From Acidobacteriaceae bacterium (lineage in GTDB: Bacteria; Acidobacteriota; Terriglobia; Terriglobales; Acidobacteriaceae), in the NCBI GenBank assembly GCA_903642225.1, contig CAHJWI010000017.1, positions 1 to 64,000 of the forward strand: a stretch of DNA of 64,000 nucleotides, in the 5' to 3' direction. This document shows, piece by piece, positions 17,601 through 25,040 of this stretch. A model generated the notes under the pieces. That model was not told the origin of the DNA, did not search any database, and saw nothing but the letters and a program-made list of their open reading frames with translations. How positions within the stretch are numbered: the stretch's first letter is position 1; each line of letters begins with the position of its first letter. The position numbers were made by a program, and so were the translations under genes.

Positions 17601-19562
17601 GCTGGGGTTGATCACGACGACCGGCAAGGTACCAGCGGTGGCCAGGTCCGCTGCCGTTAGCACGAATGAGATTGTCTTGCCGTTGACAACGGTAGCCGGG
17701 CGAGGCATGCCACCAACAGAGACAGAGGATGCAGCAATAAAGTTCGTCCCCGTGACGCTGACGGTGGCCGGCGGTTTGGCCCCGGCCAGGACGGTGGAAG
17801 GCGAAAGTGTGAGCGCACCAGGCTGCGGGCTGCTGACCACGAGGCTTGCCGGCAAAGACGACCCGCCACCTGGATTCGGGTTGGTTACCACAATTGCCAG
17901 CGTTCCGAAAGCAGCAGTTTCAGCCGCCGTTACTGGAAAAGTGAGGCTGGTTGAACTGGCGACGGAGGCCATGCGCGATACGCCATTGACCGAGGCGGTC
18001 GCTGCCGCGGAGAAGTTTGAACCGCTAAGCGTCACCGTGGTGGACGTGGAAGCACCGGCCACGAGCGACGCCGGTGCCAGTGCTGTGATGACTGGAACCG
18101 TGCCGGTGACGGCAAGGTTGACCGTCGCAGACGAGCCTCCACCAGGGGACGGATTGGTGACCACAACGGGCAGGCTCGCTACGGTGGCGACTTCTGCCGC
18201 GGCGACGGAGAAGCTGAGCTTTGCGGTGCCTGCAACTGCCGCGGCGCGCGAAACGCCATTGACCGAGACGGTGGCTCCGGGTGCAAAGCCGGATCCGCCA
18301 AGGCTGACAATGGTGGCCAGGGCCGTGCCCACGGGAATCGTGGATGGAGAGAGAGCACCTACGGACGGCACGGGATTGGCAATGCTGAGCGAGGCAGGGG
18401 CGGATGCTCCGCCGCCGGGCGCTGGATTGGTGACGACGATAGGCAAGGAACCAGCAGTTGCCTGTTCTGCCGTGCTTACCGGAAAGTTGAGGCTGGTGGC
18501 ACTCAATACTGTTGCAGAGCGCGATGACCCCGCGACAGAAACGGTTGCACCCGCGACGAAGCTGGTACCGGTAAGCGAGACCGTGGTGGGCGCAGATGTA
18601 CCGGCTGTGATGGTCAAGGGTGCAATTGCCGCAATAGATGGCGTGGGATTTTTGACCGGCACGGCCAGCTTGGCGGAGATGCCACCGCCAGGTGCAGGGT
18701 TCTGAAGGGCAACCTGCAGCGTGGTACCGACGGCTGTGTCAGCTACCGTGGAGACGAAGGAAAGCTGTGTACCACTGCCAACGATTGTCGTGCGTGCTGT
18801 GCCATTGACGAGGACAGTAGTGCCGGCCATGAAGCCAGATCCCAGCACAGTGATGCTCGCAGGGGAAGCGCCCACGGACAGTGACGTCGGTACGGTGGAC
18901 GAGATGGTGGGTACAGGGTTGGTGATGAGGAAGCCTGAAGCAGTTGAGCTGCCGCCACCCGGCACGGGATTGACGACCGTCATTGGGAATGACCCGGCTG
19001 TCGCAGCATCGGCGGCAGTCAGGGTGACTGAAAGTTGGGTTGGACTGATATATGTAGTGGGCCGGGCCGCACCACTGAACATGGCCGTTGTTCCCGTCGA
19101 GAAGCCGCTTCCGGTCATCGCCACCACAACGCTTCCGCCACCGGTGGTTGCGGAGGCAGGAAATGTTTGCGAGAGTACCGGCTTGGGGTTGTCCACTTCA
19201 AGGGTGCCCCCTGAGCCGGCGAGCACACCGTGGTCTGACGCGGTAACCGGGACAATGGAGCCCACCGGGAACTGGGTGGAAGGTACCGTCGCCGTTAGCT
19301 CTGTTCCGCTTACGTAGGTGGTTGCGACGCTGAGTGCGTCAACAAGAACGGTTGTGCTGCTTTGAAAACCTGTCCCGTATACCGTCAGGGTGGATGCCGT
19401 TGCCACCGGAATAACAGCCGGCGAGACGGATGTTACGGACAGAGCCGAAGCGGTGGTTGCACTGACTTGCGTCGGTTTTGCAGACGAAGGACTGGACCCG
19501 CAGCCTGCAACCAGCGCCGCTAGGCTTCCTATTACGGCGGCAGTGATGACCTGAGCTTTCAT
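11646..19562 (-). CDS. Giant IPT/TIG-repeat lipoprotein with two propeller-like regions
   Basis: A 2638-aa exported protein. The N-terminus is a lipoprotein signal (hydrophobic run, then LVAGC with Cys at 21). I count 18 consecutive IPT/TIG modules of about 90 residues (about 35-1668), each ending in an NPxPGGG-type turn. A propeller-like region with PATGT and YVGSEPNKLALTADG follows (about 1668-2005), then a DUF11/CARDB-like domain (about 2005-2120), IPT module 19 (about 2130-2220), a second propeller-like region that resembles the first (VHVGSQPTRMAVSSDG), and IPT module 20 at the C-terminus. It is probably anchored at the outer membrane and used for adhesion or polymer contact; that role is inferred from architecture. 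No partner gene adjoins it. Confidence 0.9.
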   Translation of the reverse strand: MKAQVITAAVIGSLAALVAGCGSSPSSAKPTQVSATTASALSVTSVSPAVIPVATASTLTVYGTGFQSSTTVLVDALSVATTYVSGTELTATVPSTQFPVGSIVPVTASDHGVLAGSGGTLEVDNPKPVLSQTFPASATTGGGSVVVAMTGSGFSTGTTAMFSGAARPTTYISPTQLSVTLTAADAATAGSFPMTVVNPVPGGGSSTASGFLITNPVPTISSTVPTSLSVGASPASITVLGSGFMAGTTVLVNGTARTTIVGSGTQLSFVSTVADTAVGTTLQVALQNPAPGGGISAKLAVPVKNPTPSIAAIAPLTITAGTSAPTTVSLTGTSFVAGATVSVAGSSRSATVLSATSLNFPVSTAEQATAGSLPIVVTNPAPGGGASAPASLSIANPVPSVGALSPSTIPVGTALATIVSLGGSGFAPGATVSVNGVSRAAAVAGTAKLSFSVAAAEVATVASLPVVVTNPSPGGGSSATVNLAVTGTVPVITALAPASLVAGASTSTTVTLSGSNFSAAATASVNGVSRMASVASSTSLTFPVTAAETAAFGTLAIVVTNPNPGGGSSLPASLVVSSPQPGALTLSPSTVLAGAKPPATVSVTGTNFIAASSVSVGGMPRPATVVNGKTISFVLTAADLATAGTLPVVVINPSPSGALSSPAATLTVANPVPGTLVLSPSTILLGTSGPVAVAVNGTNFVSGSAVLVGGTSRAATYTSATRLTFTLTTADLTTAGTLPVVVANPGPGGGSSPASTITVANPQPGSISVSPTTIVAGTTTPVTVAVSGSSFVASSSVLVNGKSRSTSSVTSTSLTFVLSATDLATPGTLTIAVGNPLPGGGVTAAVSIVLSNPVPGTIAVSPASVAVAAVPSLLSISGSNFEPGVRVLVNGSARATTLLSTTQITAQLLAADQAATGTLAVSVTNPTPGGGTSNTVQLPVVNPVPGTLTLSPSGSTAGATVPLTVAIAGSGFVQATVVQVNGNPRTTAFVSAILLTTQLTVADQATAVDLPISVFTPAPGGGTSAAVTFHVQNPVPVIASLAPSAVLAGTSATTSITVTGSRFVTGAVVSVNGIVHATTFASATSLALNLSVAEQATGGVLSLTVTNPSPGGGFSNVATIAVNNPAPGSAITVSPSSIPVGTTTPTTVTVSGTAFVRGAAVTVAGVAHTASYVSATRLTIALTAAEQATATTLSVVAANPTPGGGSTGSATITIANPLPGPITLAPGTLAVSTSGSTSTITVTGSNFIAGSAVMVNGTPHLTTFKSATQLTFTTLVADQAVASTLHVTVTNAAPGGGTTAAVSLPVTNPLPVLTAASPTAVAVGGATGTPVTLTGSGFVSTSTVQVNGVSHAATFVSPTQLTVALTAAEQASASTLSIIVVNAAPGGGTSSAVSVSVAYLQPTITALTPASVSIGVSTPTQVTVTGANYLAGATVQVNGASRVTSYRSVTSVTFALTVADQSAAALLAITVTNPAPSNRVSAPFTLLVGQRTSTPTITSISPASAIVGASATTLTVNGTNLGSTSIVQWNGSSLATSLSGTSLIVQVPATLLGYVGSAILTVVNPTATPTTSNTATFTISNPPAPVLTGISPAYGAINAAQTLSLAGTGFQPNTTLQLNGTALATTFVNSTTLTVSVPAGSLALPGNYAFNAVTPSPGGGISSTAYFTAYIPVVSNSMVYNSANGLFYLSIPGSAGAPLGNSIVSLDPATGTLGSPIYVGSEPNKLALTADGTGLWVGLDGAAAVRRVDLAAGTAGLQFQLALNPSTGYVDLPPVALSLVALPGSPNSVVVQASAGSPQFAIYDSGTLRSAGSPTRYTGPASYTPRALALQANTSTGELYSGGTGLNTYTFSSAGLSYKATNSTPALASLISPEMQLNNGRLYTDFGAIYDAETGTVAGLLTMSGTTAAIGPTFADTGTGRIFVLDQPSSNPYDPLSRIQVFNLSDNTLQASTVPLNMPALYQLAAGGTIAFPQGVNGLSRWGANGLAVRSFSGVFSVQSNAVTDVSAIQSDLAISASSSTPVPTGTAVPINLLVTNHGSAPTSGVAVQISAPSLGSVSSVSTTLGTCSIGSPTLCSLGTLANGATAIVTVNVLEADAGTSTLTAAVTGSNTDPLPINNSVEVDTGVTGSHYNVAPTVASLSPSSIQAGAANTTITVKGSGFSGGATVLWNGTSLATTYISATQLTAVIPASSIAALGWGAVTVSTPAPGGGVSNALPFSVYTVTSVLANSIVYEPFSRRIFASVNTNSTTVAGNSVVAIQPETGTVGAPVHVGSQPTRMAVSSDGNELYTLLTGTAGLSRINLLTGTADLNVTFPATGVTPQDIATLPNSDTVVAIDGGTSSGIWLYDINQSAGTAIPRTATTSTYAGTCLNFYDSSRLYSVDTVANGDQLYSSSVSAGGLTTGYTNGSTLNSLGCSKIDRGLIFGRAGAVADPSTSPVSPLGVFQGVNSDISSTPRAFAADRELGRAFFPVATGANNSATVDGIAAYNATNYQLSGIVSLGVAAAKTTPYNGEMEMLRWGQDGLALLSSDGHLYLMRGGFVLPQLLSTGTTALFSGRSSPNLTHGSGNTLLTISGGNFLPGVAITWNGSYRTTTLVDSTHVTVDIPASDLASAGIAVLVAINPGASPSGALDIVIQ
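14553..19460 (-). repeat. 18 tandem IPT modules (~270 bp period)
   Basis: Within the giant lipoprotein gene, about 4.9 kb consists of 18 diverged copies of a module of about 90 codons. Modules 4-16 are most alike, sharing G-x-x-F-x-x-G-A-x-V-x-V-x-G near the middle and NP-x-PGGG near the end. Modules 1, 17 and 18 are more distant. The degree of divergence at codon level means the copies are not recent. Confidence 0.85.
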
Positions 19563-20100
19563 AGGGATGCCCAGAATACAAGTGAATGTCGCTCATTGAC
19601 GACCGACGAGCGGTGATTGTTGTAGTGAATGTGCAAACGTTAGTTGTCTGTTCCAATTTGGAGCAGGCCACGAAGCTCCTTTTCCCCGTTTTGCACCTAC
19701 CTTGGTGCTAACTGAAATTGTGCGATGCCGCGCGGGTTGAGAACAGGTCAGTACGAGTGAAATCTTGAGATGTTCAACCCGCTACCTGCCCGAGGGTCAC
19801 CGGCTTCGGGGATTGGCGGGTTGGCTCTGCTGTGGGCACCGACAGGTGAGGCGCAATGCGGCTGGGAGCAGCTTTGAGAGCCGGTGCGGAAGTCAATTGG
19901 GCACGAGCGTTTGAGGCAGGTCTGAGCCGGTTCGCGGGCAAGACCGGCCATATACTTCGTTGCAATTACACTTTTCGTAGTTCTCGCCCTGCACGGCCGT
20001 GGGCAGGTACATCAATGGGGAGCGGAACGGGCTGCACTTGCGATAGAACAGGAGTAGCTAACAGACCTCGCCAGCACCGATTCGGTCACGATCTACCAAA
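19563..20100. other. Intergenic region upstream of the giant lipoprotein gene
   Basis: 540 bases without a credible gene. It lies between the start of the giant lipoprotein gene and the end of the DUF4440-like gene, both minus, so it should hold the promoter of the former. It contains a long imperfect inverted repeat at 19732-19782 and a small hairpin GCACC-TACCTT-GGTGC at about 19692-19707. No clear -35/-10 pair was found. Confidence 0.4.
19732..19782. repeat. Imperfect inverted repeat upstream of giant gene
   Basis: GCGGGTTGA-(GA)-ACA at 19732-19745 mirrors TGTTCAACCCGC at 19771-19782: a 12-base match with a two-base bulge and a 25-base spacer. It is about 170-220 bases upstream of the giant lipoprotein start. 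It could be an operator pair or an mRNA leader structure. Confidence 0.5.
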
Positions 20101-20586
20101 TTACCGTTGCTTCGAGGATTTGTCGTCAACCTGTGCTGCTGCTGGTACCGGCCGGACACCAGTGTGCTGCGAGGCAACGAGCTTCCATGAGCCAGCGATG
20201 CGCTGCGCAACAAAGGTGGAGCGGAGTTCGCGTGCGTGAGTGATGCCATCTGGGCCCGGCATGGTGAAGCTTACCTTGAAAGTGTCTATGGCGGTGTTGC
20301 CGAACACGCGGATCTGCTCTTCGCTGATGGTGCTTGGTGGAAACTCGACCCTTTTCTCCGTGGTGTAAAAACCTAGAAAGCGATCGTGCGCATCCACTTT
20401 CCCCGCAGGTGACACCTCTACGAAGCGATCGTCTATAAGACGGCTGAGAGTTGTCGCGTCGAAGTTCTGCTCCGCGGCAAGAAAGCTCTTGACCAGTTGC
20501 GCCACGGCGGTCTCAGACGTTTGCTGCGCACACACGGAAAAGGGAGCAACGAGGCTCAAGGCAAGAAATAGGAGCGGAGCACGCAA
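20101..20586 (-). CDS. Secreted SnoaL/DUF4440-like protein
   Basis: A 161-aa protein with a signal peptide (LRAPLLFLALSLVAPF, then SVCAQ) followed by one NTF2-like domain. DUF4440 wording is clear: LVKSFLAAEQNFDATTLSRL, FVEVSPAGKV, and the closing strand FVAQRIAGSWKLVASQHTG. The tail is Ala/Lys-rich. The start TTG 20586 puts the signal peptide at the very N-terminus and has GGAAGGGGG just upstream; an ATG at 20658 would add 24 non-signal residues. The fold binds small ligands, but no function can be given. It lies 75 bases after fabF on the same strand. Confidence 0.8.
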   Translation of the reverse strand: MRAPLLFLALSLVAPFSVCAQQTSETAVAQLVKSFLAAEQNFDATTLSRLIDDRFVEVSPAGKVDAHDRFLGFYTTEKRVEFPPSTISEEQIRVFGNTAIDTFKVSFTMPGPDGITHARELRSTFVAQRIAGSWKLVASQHTGVRPVPAAAQVDDKSSKQR

Positions 20587-20661
20587 CTTGATAACCCCCC
20601 TTCCGAGAGAAGAACGCACCAACTGGCATGCAGACCGGCAGTCCGTAACCCCTGCCACAAA

Positions 20662-21933
20662 CTACTCACCGTCCCAACGCTTGAAGATGAGAGAACCATT
20701 GGTACCGCCGAAGCCGAAAGAGTTGCTGAGGGCGTATCTTACCTCGTGCTCGACCGGGATATGGGGGACATAGTTCAGGCGGCACTCGGGATCGACGTTG
20801 TCGAGGTTAATCGTGGGTGGCACGATCCCCTTCTGCATGGCCATCAGCGTGATGCCGGCCTCAAGACCACCGGCACCGCCGAGCAGGTGGCCGGTCATGG
20901 ATTTGGTCGAAGACACAAGCAGGGTGTGGTTCAAGGCGCGCTCGCCGAAGACATTTTCCATGGCTTTCGATTCCATGGCGTCGCCCAGCGGTGTGGAGGT
21001 GGCGTGTGCGTTGACGTAGTCGATGCTGTCCGGCGACAGGTCGGCAGACTTGAGGGCGTTAGCCATGGCGCGGCGGCAACCTTCGCCTTCCGGTGCCATG
21101 CCTGTCATGTGGAAGGCGTCGGAACTCATGCCGTAGCCGACTACTTCGCCCAGGATGTTGGCGCCACGGGCCTTGGCGAACTCCACCTCTTCCAGGATCA
21201 GGATGCCTGCGCCTTCTCCAATAACGAAGCCGTCGCGGTCCTTGTCCCATGGACGGGAGGCCCTGGTGGGCTCGTCGTTGCGTGTGCTCAGGGCCTTCAT
21301 GCTGGCAAAGCCGCCGACGCTCAAAGGCGTAATGGCACCTTCCGCGCCGCCTGCAATCATGGCGTCGGCATCGCCGCGCTGGATCGTGCGGTACGCATCA
21401 CCAATGGCATGGGCAGAGGTTGTGCAAGCCGTAGCGGTTGCCTCGTTTGGGCCCTTTGCCTTGTATTTAATAGAGACGTGGCCCGCGGCAAGGTTGACGA
21501 TGGTGGCCGGGATGAAAAACGGCGAGATCTTGCGGGGACCGCCGTTCATCAGGTTGGTGTGTTCCCGCTCCATGACGTCGAAGCCGCCAATGCCGGAGCC
21601 GATGTGGACCCCAACGCGCTCAGCATTTTCTTCCGTGACGACGAGACCAGCGTGCTGCATGGCTTCTGCACTGGCTGCCATGGCGAAGTGGATGAAGCGG
21701 CCCATTTTTCGGGCCTCCTTCTTTTCCACAAATCGGTACACGTCAAAGTCCTTCACCTCTGCGGCGAAGCGAACGGGATGGCCTTCAAGCCCGAAGTGGG
21801 TGATTTCGGCCATACCGCTCTTGCCCTTCATCAGGTTTTCCCAAATGACAGGAGCAGTGTTGCCGATGCCACAGATCAGACCGATACCGGTAACCACGAC
21901 GCGGCGCGCCGGAATGGTGCGAACCTCAGCCAC
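20662..21933 (-). CDS. fabF: Beta-ketoacyl-ACP synthase II
   Basis: A 423-aa condensing enzyme of type II fatty acid synthesis that extends acyl-ACP with malonyl-ACP in the cytoplasm. The catalytic triad is complete: Cys170 in TACTTSAHAIG, His310 in NAHATSTPLGD and His349 in STKSMTGHLLGG. The C-terminal SNSFGFGGTNGSLIF is typical of FabF. The length is normal, with about ten extra N-terminal residues. It starts two bases after the acpP stop, so the two genes form a tight acpP-fabF operon, the usual bacterial pairing. Confidence 0.97.
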   Translation of the reverse strand: MAEVRTIPARRVVVTGIGLICGIGNTAPVIWENLMKGKSGMAEITHFGLEGHPVRFAAEVKDFDVYRFVEKKEARKMGRFIHFAMAASAEAMQHAGLVVTEENAERVGVHIGSGIGGFDVMEREHTNLMNGGPRKISPFFIPATIVNLAAGHVSIKYKAKGPNEATATACTTSAHAIGDAYRTIQRGDADAMIAGGAEGAITPLSVGGFASMKALSTRNDEPTRASRPWDKDRDGFVIGEGAGILILEEVEFAKARGANILGEVVGYGMSSDAFHMTGMAPEGEGCRRAMANALKSADLSPDSIDYVNAHATSTPLGDAMESKAMENVFGERALNHTLLVSSTKSMTGHLLGGAGGLEAGITLMAMQKGIVPPTINLDNVDPECRLNYVPHIPVEHEVRYALSNSFGFGGTNGSLIFKRWDGE

Positions 21934-21935
21934 GG

Positions 21936-22178
21936 TTACTTTGCCTTTGCGTGCGCTTCGATGTAGTCGGTCGCATCCTTGACGGTCTTGATCTTTTCGG
22001 CATCTTCATCCGGAATCTGGATATCGAACGCTTCTTCGAATTGCATGACAAGCTCGACGACATCGAGCGAATCAGCTCCGAGGTCTTCCTGAAAAGAGGC
22101 GCCGGGGGTGACTTCCGCCTCGTCCACCTGAAGTTGTTCCACGATGATGCTTTTGACCTTCTCGTCGACTGCTGCCAT
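21936..22178 (-). CDS. acpP: Acyl carrier protein
   Basis: An 80-aa acidic carrier protein. The phosphopantetheine site is Ser37 in [12 protein letters not shown], and the rest ([35 protein letters not shown]) is standard AcpP. The start is ATG 22178, with a purine-rich ribosome site GGAGATCGAAG before it; the frame continues to 22232 but adds residues that AcpPs lack. It shuttles acyl chains to FabF, which is encoded immediately downstream. Confidence 0.97.
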   Translation of the reverse strand: MAAVDEKVKSIIVEQLQVDEAEVTPGASFQEDLGADSLDVVELVMQFEEAFDIQIPDEDAEKIKTVKDATDYIEAHAKAK

Positions 22179-22540
22179 GATTTCTTCGATCTCCTGAACC
22201 TGAATGATGCGTTGCGCATCCGCTGGATGCACAAGCTGAAGCCGCCCACGCGAGCGGCTGCGGGATGCGATGTGTCTGCCGGGTCACGGGTTTTCCCACA
22301 CGCCGGGCACTCAGGCAGTGTACAGACAACGGGCGCTGGAAACCAGCCGACGTAGTCAGTCCCACCGTGAAGCGATCAAGCCGAACGGCTGCAGCTGCGA
22401 CCCGCGGGCGCGGTGTTGTGTAGTTTGTGTGCGGGTGCGTAACATTTTTCAAAGCAACCTTCCACAGTCAAGGCCATAATTGCAGAGAGGCCCTAGGTAC
22501 ACAGCCGTGCACTCACCTGCCTTCACTGTTGCGAACCAAT
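22179..22540. promoter_or_regulatory. Divergent intergenic region between acpP and diguanylate cyclase gene
   Basis: 360 bases with no gene. On the minus strand a TTGACT at about 22472-22467 with AT-richer sequence 17 bases further could be part of an acpP promoter, but no convincing -10 follows. The diguanylate cyclase promoter must also lie here. Confidence 0.35.
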
Positions 22541-23881
22541 ATGCCTGTCTTGCTTCTTCCTGATCTGTTCGCCATGATCTTTTTTGCATGTGTGGTTGCC
22601 CGCGTGCGCCGCAACGTGCAGCATGATGCTGCTGGGCTGTGGACAGCAGGCCTGGTCTTCATCGTGCTTCAAGGCGTGGCGCGACTGCTGTACCTGGCAC
22701 CTTCCGCGCCGCTGTGGCACCACGTGTGGCATGCAGTGGCGCTGGATGCATACAGCCTTGCCGGAGCTGTGTTTCTGCAGTCCGCGATAGCGTCGTTGCG
22801 ACGGATGCCGCGGTCGTGGTTTTACCTGGGTATAAACACGTTGCCGCACCTGCTGCTGCTGACGATGTATGGCATGGATCTGAAATCCAAAGGAGCATAC
22901 CTGGGGCTGTCGGCCATGGGGCTGATTGTGGGTGTGCTCTCCGCGGTATTCTTCCGGCGCGGGTGGAAAGATGTCATTGTCTTTTCTGCCATCTGGATAC
23001 CGCTGATCGTGGCGATGTCCCAAACCAGCGTACGCACTGCCATTTACCTAAGTTTGTTTCTGCTGTTTGCCACCGTCGCCGCTGCATTCGCGGTGAACCT
23101 GCCGCGAACCAGCAAAGGACGGATCCTGATTGCCGGCGGTTTTTTTGCCTGGTCGCTTTGCTTTGTGACACACCCGTGGACCGCGACATGGGGTTCCACG
23201 TGGGTGCAGCTGGCGAGTGAAGTGTGGGACATGCAGAAATTTGTGATCACGCTGGGGTTTGTACTGGTGCTGTTTGAATGCCAGGTGCGGGATAGCGAGT
23301 GGCTGGCACTGCACGACCAGTTGACCGACCTGCCAAACCGGCGGCTCTATGAGGACCGGCGGGAACAGGCCTTTGCGCGCGCCAAACGAAACAAGACGGC
23401 CCTGCTGTTGTTCAACCTGGACCTGGATGACTTCAAAGCCATCAACGACACGCTGGGCCACGCTGCCGGCGACGCGCTGCTACGCGGTTTGGCGAAGAAT
23501 CTGCAGGCTTGCGTACGCACGGTGGATACAGTGGCGCGACTGGGCGGCGACGAGTTCCGCCTGCTTGCGGTTGACCTGAAAGAGGAGCCGGGTGACGATG
23601 CCGCTGCACGTCTGCACCATCAGGCGGAGCGGATTGCCATGCAGGTCCGGAGCGCGGTCGAGCTTCCGGTGGAGGTGGATGGCCTGCATGGGAAGCAGTT
23701 GGTGCACGCATCCACCAGCATCGGCATCGCCTTTTACCCGCAGGACGGCCTGGACGCGGTGGAGCTGGGCCGGGTCGCCGATGAACGCATGTATGCGGAC
23801 AAACAGCGACGCAAACTGCAGAGCGCAAGAGATACCGATGCGCCGATGATGAGCGTTACCAGCGAAGCTGCCGAGTCGTAG
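22541..23881 (+). CDS. Membrane diguanylate cyclase (GGDEF)
   Basis: A 446-aa protein. The N-terminal half holds about seven hydrophobic segments (residues 1-245, starting MPVLLLPDLFAMIFFACVV). A cytoplasmic GGDEF domain follows: HDQLTDLPNRRLYEDR at about 258, and the active site LGGDEF at about 334-339. With an intact GGDEF it should make cyclic di-GMP from two GTP. I see no clear RxxD inhibitory site directly before it. The membrane part is an unnamed sensor. The start ATG 22541 is the first Met before the hydrophobic region; the ribosome site is poor. It is convergent with the glutaminyl cyclase gene, ten bases apart. Confidence 0.9.
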   Translation: MPVLLLPDLFAMIFFACVVARVRRNVQHDAAGLWTAGLVFIVLQGVARLLYLAPSAPLWHHVWHAVALDAYSLAGAVFLQSAIASLRRMPRSWFYLGINTLPHLLLLTMYGMDLKSKGAYLGLSAMGLIVGVLSAVFFRRGWKDVIVFSAIWIPLIVAMSQTSVRTAIYLSLFLLFATVAAAFAVNLPRTSKGRILIAGGFFAWSLCFVTHPWTATWGSTWVQLASEVWDMQKFVITLGFVLVLFECQVRDSEWLALHDQLTDLPNRRLYEDRREQAFARAKRNKTALLLFNLDLDDFKAINDTLGHAAGDALLRGLAKNLQACVRTVDTVARLGGDEFRLLAVDLKEEPGDDAAARLHHQAERIAMQVRSAVELPVEVDGLHGKQLVHASTSIGIAFYPQDGLDAVELGRVADERMYADKQRRKLQSARDTDAPMMSVTSEAAES

Positions 23882-23891
23882 TTGCTGTAGA

Positions 23892-24695
23892 TCAGGGACG
23901 CGGTACGAGCTTGATCTCAAAGATGGCAGGCCACTGCTTACCGGTGATAAACAGCCGGTCGTGCGCGCTGTCGTACGCGATGCCATTCAGCACCGACTCC
24001 GCGTTGACACGTTGTGAATCGGGCAGGATTCCGTGCAGGTCGATCCAGCCGAGCACGCGGCCGTCCCGTGGAGAGATGCGCGCGATGCGGTCGTCGTGCC
24101 ACACATTGGCGTAGATCTCACCTTTTACGTACTCCAGCTCGTTCAATTGCTGAATGGCCTTTGCACCGTCGTGCACGCTGATGCTGCGGGTTTCCTTGAA
24201 CGTGACGGGGTCGCGGAAGCGCAAAGTGCTGCTTCCGTCTGACGTGATGATGCCCGTCTTGTCATGGGTCATGCCCCAGCCTTCGCCGGTGTAGCTGAAT
24301 TGCCGGATAGGCCTGAAGGTAAACCGGTCGTAAACAAAGCCCGTGTGCGTCTGCCACGTCCACTGGTACAGGTTCGGGCCCCAGTCCACAATGCCCTCGC
24401 CGAAGTACCTCGGATCGATCTCGTGCTTCTGGACGGGATTACCGGTGGACGGCGCGTCGGCAAGCAGGGCGCTGTGGCCTTCCAAGCCTGTGCCTTCGTA
24501 GAACAGGCCGTCCAGGAAGAGAAAGCCTTCGGTGTAGCTGCCTGTGCTGTGCGGAAATTTGTTGACGACCGTGTAGCCGTAAACAGGCGTGCCCTTTGCC
24601 GCGGCAGGCTGCGCAGGCATATGCGTACAGCCCAGGGTTGCGGCGAAGGCGACGAGCGCGATGGCGGAGCTAAGGAAGCATGCGGAGTTCACCAC
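23892..24695 (-). CDS. Glutaminyl-peptide cyclotransferase (plant/bacterial type)
   Basis: A 267-aa exported five-bladed-propeller glutaminyl cyclase, which turns N-terminal glutamine into pyroglutamate. A signal peptide with a possible lipid-attachment Cys (ATLGC, Cys23) is followed by family motifs: SYTEGF with the key Glu56, YTGEGWGMT, QLNELEYV, and ESVLNGIAYD near the end. The start is GTG 24695. It would act on exported proteins in the periplasm. It overlaps nothing and has no obvious partner nearby. Confidence 0.88.
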   Translation of the reverse strand: MVNSACFLSSAIALVAFAATLGCTHMPAQPAAAKGTPVYGYTVVNKFPHSTGSYTEGFLFLDGLFYEGTGLEGHSALLADAPSTGNPVQKHEIDPRYFGEGIVDWGPNLYQWTWQTHTGFVYDRFTFRPIRQFSYTGEGWGMTHDKTGIITSDGSSTLRFRDPVTFKETRSISVHDGAKAIQQLNELEYVKGEIYANVWHDDRIARISPRDGRVLGWIDLHGILPDSQRVNAESVLNGIAYDSAHDRLFITGKQWPAIFEIKLVPRP

Positions 24696-24748
24696 ACCAG
24701 CTTAGACGGCGCGGGTGCGTCGGGAGTCGCGCACACTTGTCATCGTTG

Positions 24749-24997
24749 TCAGCCAAAGAGGGTGGGCGCGGCCGCCGGAACCGGCAAGCCGGGTAGTCCG
24801 CCACCACAACGAGGGCACTTGCGCTGATGCACGCGGATGCCCTCCTCACCATACTCAAAGCCGCAGGCGGGCCGCTGACACTGAAGCAGATAGACGCTTT
24901 GGCCGTCCATGCCTCCTTCGATCCAGTCCGCTTTCCGAATCACTTTTTGCCGATGTCGGTTGACGGTGCCGGGCCGGGTAGATTGCGGTTCTGCCAC
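24749..24997 (-). CDS. Small zinc-ribbon hypothetical protein
   Basis: Up to 82 aa. The core reads LLQCQRPACGFEYGEEG followed by RKCPRCGG, a four-Cys zinc ribbon, then a Pro/Gly tail (GLPGLPVPAAAP). The N-terminal third is basic and may be untranslated; an inner ATG (codon 30, MDGQSVYLLQC) is a good alternative start. An overlapping plus-strand frame has no protein features. It lies 53 bases before the glutaminyl cyclase start on the same strand. Function unknown. Confidence 0.6.
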   Translation of the reverse strand: MAEPQSTRPGTVNRHRQKVIRKADWIEGGMDGQSVYLLQCQRPACGFEYGEEGIRVHQRKCPRCGGGLPGLPVPAAAPTLFG

Positions 24998-25040
24998 TGC
25001 TGTTCCCTCGGTATCTAAGCTTGATCTCTAGAATAGCGGG

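Noticed and set aside
17416-18705. 429-aa plus-strand frame and several neighbours
   Set aside because: Antisense to the IPT repeats; its own periodicity simply mirrors the repeat.
14553-19460. CRISPR-like array
   Set aside because: The period is about 270 bases, copies are diverged and in frame; it is a protein repeat.
20746-21966. 406-aa plus-strand open frame
   Set aside because: Antisense to fabF and the end of acpP, without any domain motif; a shadow frame.
24827-25018. Plus-strand frame over the zinc-ribbon gene
   Set aside because: Lacks family features, while the minus strand has two clear Cys knuckles.
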